Of a stretch of DNA of 64,000 nucleotides, positions 60,031-64,000 are shown one piece after another. The notes under the pieces are model-generated. The model saw only the letters and a program-made list of their open reading frames with translations, was not told the origin of the DNA and ran no database searches. The stretch lies in assembly GCF_947495725.1 (NCBI RefSeq), contig NZ_CANLZZ010000001.1, forward strand, positions 372,001 to 436,000, in the 5' to 3' direction. Source of the stretch: an uncultured Lutibacter sp. (GTDB lineage: Bacteria > Bacteroidota > Bacteroidia > Flavobacteriales > Flavobacteriaceae). Every line of letters begins with the position of its first letter. The first letter of the stretch is position 1. Made by a program: the position numbers and the translations under genes.

Positions 60031-60552
60031 ATGAAAAATATTTGGATAATTATTGTATTATTAGTTGTATCGTGTAAATCTCAATATGAAGTTACTAAAC
60101 ATATTATTCAAAAAACTGAAATTGCGCCAAAAAATGGTTCTTGTACTATTGAGTTAATTCCAAATAAAACTATTGAGTTTAAAACAGATAATTTTGGAAT
60201 ATCTTACCCAATAATTTCCGATGGAGAAAACGTACTTCTAAAATATACTTTTAAAAAAAATACTATTAAAAACACGCAAGATGGCGATTATACTGAAATA
60301 ATTTATGCCGAATTAAATAGTAACATTTCCAACACAACACTTAACAATGAAAATCTTCAAAATGTTAAACTATACTTTGGGCGCTTATGTTATTGCAAAG
60401 GTGCAACCGGTTATTACCCAATAACAAAAGGTTCCTTCACCGTTTTAAAGGAGGAAAACAGCACCCTAAATATTACTGCTACTTTTAAAGTTTTAGAAGT
60501 TCCTCAAATAATTTCTCATTTTAACGAAAGTATTTCTTTAAAATCAAATTAA
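60031..60552 (+). CDS. Lipoprotein of unknown function
   Basis: The 173-residue protein has a lipoprotein signal (MKNIWIIIVLLVVSC, Cys15) followed by KSQYEVTKHII. The mature part is beta-rich and polar (KTIEFKTDNFGISYPIISDGEN; LYFGRLCYCKGATGYYPITKGSF, with two close cysteines C and YC near residue 123-125). I do not recognise a domain. It follows ribF by 21 bases and could share its transcript; serS lies 61 bases downstream with its own promoter. Confidence 0.75.
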   Translation: MKNIWIIIVLLVVSCKSQYEVTKHIIQKTEIAPKNGSCTIELIPNKTIEFKTDNFGISYPIISDGENVLLKYTFKKNTIKNTQDGDYTEIIYAELNSNISNTTLNNENLQNVKLYFGRLCYCKGATGYYPITKGSFTVLKEENSTLNITATFKVLEVPQIISHFNESISLKSN

Positions 60553-60561
60553 ACTATTTGG

Positions 60562-60590
60562 TTGCTTTTCATAGCAATTTATTAAATTTG
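60562..60590 (+). promoter_or_regulatory. Promoter of serS
   Basis: TTG at 60562-60564, 18-base spacer, TAAATTTG at 60583-60590: a good match to the Bacteroidota consensus. The leader to the ATG at 60614 is about 20 bases. Confidence 0.65.
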
Positions 60591-60613
60591 CCGTTCAATT
60601 AAAACTTTGAACA

Positions 60614-61888
60614 ATGTTACAAGTTGGATTTATTAGAGAAAATACTGAAGCTGTATTAAAAGGTTTAGCAAAAAGAAATTTAAAAAACGCTGAAGAATTA
60701 GTTGCAAATACTATTTCTGCCGACGAAGAAAGAAGAGCAATTCAAACCGAATTAGATAATGTTTTGGCCGAATCTAATAAGTTGTCGAAAGATATTGGGA
60801 TGCTTTTTAAATCTGGAGAGCGTCAAAAAGCTGAAATTTTAAAACAAAAAACTGTTTTATTAAAAGAACAATCTAAAAATTTAACAGAAAGTCTTCAGAA
60901 CAAAACAAATGAACTACAAGAATTTTTATTCTTAATTCCAAATATTCCAAACGAAATAGTTCCTAGCGGATCTACTGAGGATGACAATGAAACTGTTTAT
61001 AATGAAGGAGAGATTCCGGTTTTACATAAAGAAGCATTACCTCATTGGGAATTAGCAAAAAAATATGATATTATTGATTTTGAACTAGGTAATAAAATAG
61101 CTGGAGCAGGTTTTCCTGTTTATAAAGGAAAAGGAGCAAGGTTACAACGTGCCTTAATTAACTATTTTTTAGATAAAAATACAGAAGCTGGTTATAATGA
61201 AGTTCAGGTGCCACATTTGGTTAATGAAGCTTCAGGATTTGGTACTGGACAATTGCCCGATAAAGAAGGGCAAATGTACCATGATGCTCAAGACAATTTA
61301 TACCTAATTCCAACGGCAGAGGTGCCAGTAACTAATATATTTAGAGATGTTATTTTAAAAGAAGACGAATTCCCAATTTGTTATACAGCATATACCCCTT
61401 GCTTTAGAAGGGAAGCAGGATCTTACGGAGCACATGTTCGTGGTTTAAATAGGTTACACCAATTTGATAAAGTTGAAATTGTACGAGTTGAACATCCTAC
61501 AAAATCATATGAAGCCTTAGATAGTATGGTAAATCATGTAAAAGAAATATTACAAGAATTAAAATTACCATATAGAATTTTGCGCTTGTGTGGTGGAGAT
61601 ATTGGATTTACCTCAGCATTAACCTATGATTTTGAAGTTTTTTCAACTGCTCAAGACCGCTGGTTAGAAGTTAGTTCAGTTTCTAACTTCGAAAATTTCC
61701 AAGCAAATAGATTAAAGCTTCGTTTTAAAAACAGCAATGGAAAAAGTGAACTAGCACACACCTTAAATGGTAGCTCATTAGCATTACCAAGAATTTTAGC
61801 TGGTTTATTAGAAAATTACCAAACTCCAGAAGGAATTAAAATTCCAGATGTACTTGTTCCTTATTGTGGTTTTGATATAATTAATTAG
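60614..61888 (+). CDS. serS: Seryl-tRNA synthetase
   Basis: It charges tRNA-Ser. The 424-residue class II enzyme has an N-terminal coiled-coil arm for tRNA (about 30-105), then motif 2 with CFRREAGSYGAHVRGLNRLHQFDKVE near residue 260, and motif 3 with HTLNGSSLALPRILAGLLEN near 378. The length is typical. Its stop codon overlaps the 3' end of the small minus-strand gene that follows. Confidence 0.97.
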   Translation: MLQVGFIRENTEAVLKGLAKRNLKNAEELVANTISADEERRAIQTELDNVLAESNKLSKDIGMLFKSGERQKAEILKQKTVLLKEQSKNLTESLQNKTNELQEFLFLIPNIPNEIVPSGSTEDDNETVYNEGEIPVLHKEALPHWELAKKYDIIDFELGNKIAGAGFPVYKGKGARLQRALINYFLDKNTEAGYNEVQVPHLVNEASGFGTGQLPDKEGQMYHDAQDNLYLIPTAEVPVTNIFRDVILKEDEFPICYTAYTPCFRREAGSYGAHVRGLNRLHQFDKVEIVRVEHPTKSYEALDSMVNHVKEILQELKLPYRILRLCGGDIGFTSALTYDFEVFSTAQDRWLEVSSVSNFENFQANRLKLRFKNSNGKSELAHTLNGSSLALPRILAGLLENYQTPEGIKIPDVLVPYCGFDIIN

Positions 61889-62021
61889 CGCTAACTGTAA
61901 TCAATTTTTTATAGTGATTCATTTCAACTAAGGCATCAAAATATTTATTTAGTTGTCCTTTTTTCATGAATTTTATAGCTTTCTTTTTTGCAGTTTCGTA
62001 TTGTTTGATTAATTCTTTCAT
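61881..62021 (-). CDS. Small conserved 46-residue protein
   Basis: From the ATG at 62021 it encodes MKELIKQYETAKKKAIKFMK and continues with KGQLNKYFDALVEMNHYKKL. I recall close relatives of similar size in other flavobacteria. An upstream in-frame start at 62069 would add 16 residues that look unrelated, so I use 62021. It is helical, basic and has no signal or membrane segment. Its last eight bases overlap serS convergently. The function is unknown; RNA or ribosome binding is only a guess. Confidence 0.7.
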   Translation of the reverse strand: MKELIKQYETAKKKAIKFMKKGQLNKYFDALVEMNHYKKLITVSAN

Positions 62022-62130
62022 AATGTAAAATTTTGGTTGTTTATATAGTTTAGACAATTTCCGTGCCAAATTGTTACACTTCGAAATTCAAAATAACCGG
62101 TAATTATAAAAACTTTAACACTTGTTTAAT

Positions 62131-62138
62131 TATCTTTG
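62131..62138 (+). promoter_or_regulatory. Candidate -7 box for the TPR protein gene (TATCTTTG)
   Basis: TATCTTTG fits TAnnTTTG, 19 bases before the ATG at 62158. No clear -33 element. Confidence 0.45.
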
Positions 62139-62157
62139 AATGAATCAAAAATAAAAA

Positions 62158-63933
62158 ATGCGTAAACTATTTTTCATAATAATTTGTTGTTTTTCCTTGC
62201 AAATGAAGGCTCAGGATGCTTCATTAGCATTTCTTTATTTTAGAAACGGTGAATACGAAAAAGCAGCATCTCTTTATAAAAGTTTGCACGAAAAAAATCC
62301 ATTAAATTCAAACTATTTAAATTATTTAATTGATTGTTATCAACAAACTGAAAAATTTAATGAGGTAAAATCTTTGTTAAATACGCAACTAAAAAAGGTA
62401 CCTAGCCAACATTATTTAAATGTAGAGTTAGGATATAATTATCAGTTACAACACAAAAAAGACAGTGCATTAATTTATTATGATAAGGCTGTAAATTCGA
62501 TAAATAAAACAAGTAATCAAGGATATTTAATTGGACGTACATTTCAATCCAATTATTTGTTGGATTATGCACTTTTAGCTTATAAAAAGTCGATGGAAGT
62601 AAATCCGAATGCTAATTACAACCTACAAATTGCAGCAATATATGGTGAAAAAGCAGATATAGAAAATATGCTAAATACTTACCTAAATTTGGTTGAAACT
62701 AATATAAATTACTTACCATCTGTTAAAACTTATATTGGAAAATTTATTTCGGATGATAGCGAAAACAAAACCAATATATTTTTAAGAAAACTTTTAATTC
62801 AACGAATGCAAAACAACCCTCAAAATAGTTGGAATCAACTTTTGAGTTGGCTTTTTATGCAACAAAAAGATTATGGAAAAGCTTTAATTCAGGAAAAAGC
62901 ACTTCATAAACGAAATCCTTCAAGTTTAAATAATATTATTGATCTTGGTTTTATTGCATTCGAAAATAAATCTTTTTCCGTTTCTCAAGACTGTTTCAAC
63001 TATGTTTTGGAAAATACTTCGATAAAAGAAGATGAAATTACTGCAAAACTATATTTACTGCAAACGGATTTAGAACTAAAAGCTCCAATTGAGGAAATTG
63101 AATTCAAATTTCAACAACTTTTTAATGAATATGGTAAAAACAGAAATACCATTGGAATTCAACTTATTTATGCTGACTTTTTAGCCTTTCGAAAAAATGA
63201 ACCTGAAAAAGCAATAGCTGTTTTAAAAAACGCCTTAAAATTTCCCATTGATGAATTTCAAAAAGGATCTATAAAAACAAAACTAGCCGATATTTATGTT
63301 TTTACAAATAAATTTAACACAGCGTTAATTCATTATACTCAAGTGCAAAACAATTTAAAAAATCACGAAATAGGTCAAATGGCACGTTATAAAATTGCGC
63401 AAACATCTTATTTTAAAGGCGATTTTGAGTGGGCTCAATCACAACTTAAAATATTAAAAAGTTCAACATCTCAATTAATTTCAAATGACGCATTGGATTT
63501 AAATTTATTAATTACCGATAACGCATTACAAGATAGTTTAAAAATTGCCTTAAAGAAATACGCCATTGCCGACCTACTTTCCTTTCAAAATAAAAACAAG
63601 CAAGCAATTGACACATTACAAAACATTATCACCTATTTTAAAGGTCATCCTATTGAAGATGAATCGCTATTTAAACAAGCACAACTGTTTGAAAAAGTAA
63701 ATAATTTTGATGATGCCATAGCCAATTATTTAAAAATAATTGAATTAAACAAAGAAGACATTTTAGTTGATAATGCAATTTATAACTTAGCTGAATTATA
63801 TTTAAACAAGTTATATAACAATGAAAAAGCCCAAGAATATTATAAAAAAATAGTTTTTGAATACCCTTCAAGTATTTACTTAGTAGATGCCCGAAAGAAA
63901 TTTAGAAAATTAAGAGGTGATGCAATTTATTGA
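62158..63933 (+). CDS. Exported tetratricopeptide repeat protein
   Basis: The 591-residue protein has a signal peptide (MRKLFFIIICCFSLQMKA before QDASLAFLYFRNG) and a chain of TPR-like helix pairs: FRNGEYEKAASLYKSLHEKNPLNSN near residue 26, YDKAVNSINKTSNQGYLI near 110, and a better-defined C-terminal set (DDAIANYLKIIELNKEDILVD, about 530). It should be a periplasmic scaffold. Tol-Pal or gliding-associated proteins can look like this, but I see no specific link. The gene has a promoter box upstream. The next gene would begin beyond the edge. Confidence 0.85.
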   Translation: MRKLFFIIICCFSLQMKAQDASLAFLYFRNGEYEKAASLYKSLHEKNPLNSNYLNYLIDCYQQTEKFNEVKSLLNTQLKKVPSQHYLNVELGYNYQLQHKKDSALIYYDKAVNSINKTSNQGYLIGRTFQSNYLLDYALLAYKKSMEVNPNANYNLQIAAIYGEKADIENMLNTYLNLVETNINYLPSVKTYIGKFISDDSENKTNIFLRKLLIQRMQNNPQNSWNQLLSWLFMQQKDYGKALIQEKALHKRNPSSLNNIIDLGFIAFENKSFSVSQDCFNYVLENTSIKEDEITAKLYLLQTDLELKAPIEEIEFKFQQLFNEYGKNRNTIGIQLIYADFLAFRKNEPEKAIAVLKNALKFPIDEFQKGSIKTKLADIYVFTNKFNTALIHYTQVQNNLKNHEIGQMARYKIAQTSYFKGDFEWAQSQLKILKSSTSQLISNDALDLNLLITDNALQDSLKIALKKYAIADLLSFQNKNKQAIDTLQNIITYFKGHPIEDESLFKQAQLFEKVNNFDDAIANYLKIIELNKEDILVDNAIYNLAELYLNKLYNNEKAQEYYKKIVFEYPSSIYLVDARKKFRKLRGDAIY

Positions 63934-63971
63934 AAACGATAAATCCTGTAAAAAAAACCTTAGAATCTTTG

Positions 63972-63979
63972 TAACTTTG
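63972..63979 (+). promoter_or_regulatory. Possible -7 box for a gene beyond the window edge
   Basis: TAACTTTG fits TAnnTTTG in the last 67 bases, which otherwise hold no gene. Confidence 0.35.
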
Positions 63980-64000
63980 ACAACAAAACAATCTTTATAA

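Noticed and set aside
1-64000. tRNA, rRNA, riboswitch, prophage or transposase genes
   Set aside because: I looked in the intergenic gaps for cloverleaf-type and TPsiC-like words and for transposase motifs and found none I could support; a covariance-model search would be decisive.

Overview
The window is a chromosomal segment of a low-GC marine-type Bacteroidota, almost certainly a Flavobacteriaceae. The evidence is the very AT-rich DNA, promoters of the TAnnTTTG type without obvious Shine-Dalgarno sites, two large proteins with C-terminal type IX secretion (T9SS) sorting domains, a TonB-dependent receptor with a carboxypeptidase-regulatory-like N-terminus, lipoprotein signals, and many families typical of flavobacteria (DUF6427, DUF6341, DUF255, GH3). 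No rRNA, tRNA, CRISPR array, insertion sequence or prophage was seen.

Layout. 1-6.8 kb: an edge-truncated exported protein, an MscS channel, a DUF1304 membrane protein, a DUF255 thioredoxin-like lipoprotein, glycyl-tRNA synthetase and a coiled-coil membrane protein, all on the minus strand. 6.9-13.3 kb: ComF-like phosphoribosyltransferase, Ig-like lipoprotein, outer-membrane proteins, a CPA1 Na+/H+ antiporter, DinB and ArsC-like proteins. 13.3-17.0 kb: a minus-strand accessory unit in which a conserved acidic protein is followed by a candidate type II restriction-modification pair and a glycosyltransferase. 17.2-28.2 kb: housekeeping genes (tdk, alr, mscL, MOSC, GH3, M23 peptidase, nadD, gmk, yicC, lysM, upp, trmB, an alkyltransferase-like protein). 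28.3-33.5 kb: Mrp and NifU iron-sulfur proteins, DUF3108 protein, a second M23 peptidase, pgi. 33.9-38.3 kb: a TonB receptor and a lipoprotein with internal repeats. 38.7-43.1 kb: a T9SS-secreted endonuclease I with ten thrombospondin type 3 repeats, and an EEP-family nuclease. 43.3-44.5 kb: hflX.

44.7-53.8 kb is the most interesting stretch. A VTC-type polyphosphate polymerase, a DUF4956 membrane protein, a DUF2490 outer-membrane protein and a CotH kinase-like lipoprotein are followed by a LytS/LytTR-type two-component system. Upstream lies a group made of a dicluster ferredoxin, a ferric-reductase-like membrane protein, a Tat-signal flavoprotein and a Spy-like periplasmic protein. Four proteins of this region, including the sensor kinase, carry Pro/Gly-rich low-complexity segments that are probably exposed outside the cytoplasm, and a 38-bp perfect palindrome separates the CotH gene from the kinase gene. 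I infer a linked envelope system for phosphate or redox chemistry; this is not proven.

53.9-64 kb: a CNNM/CorC-like protein, a T9SS-secreted reprolysin-like metalloprotease whose C-terminal ~250 residues resemble those of the secreted endonuclease, ribF, a small lipoprotein, serS, a 46-residue conserved small protein and a TPR protein.
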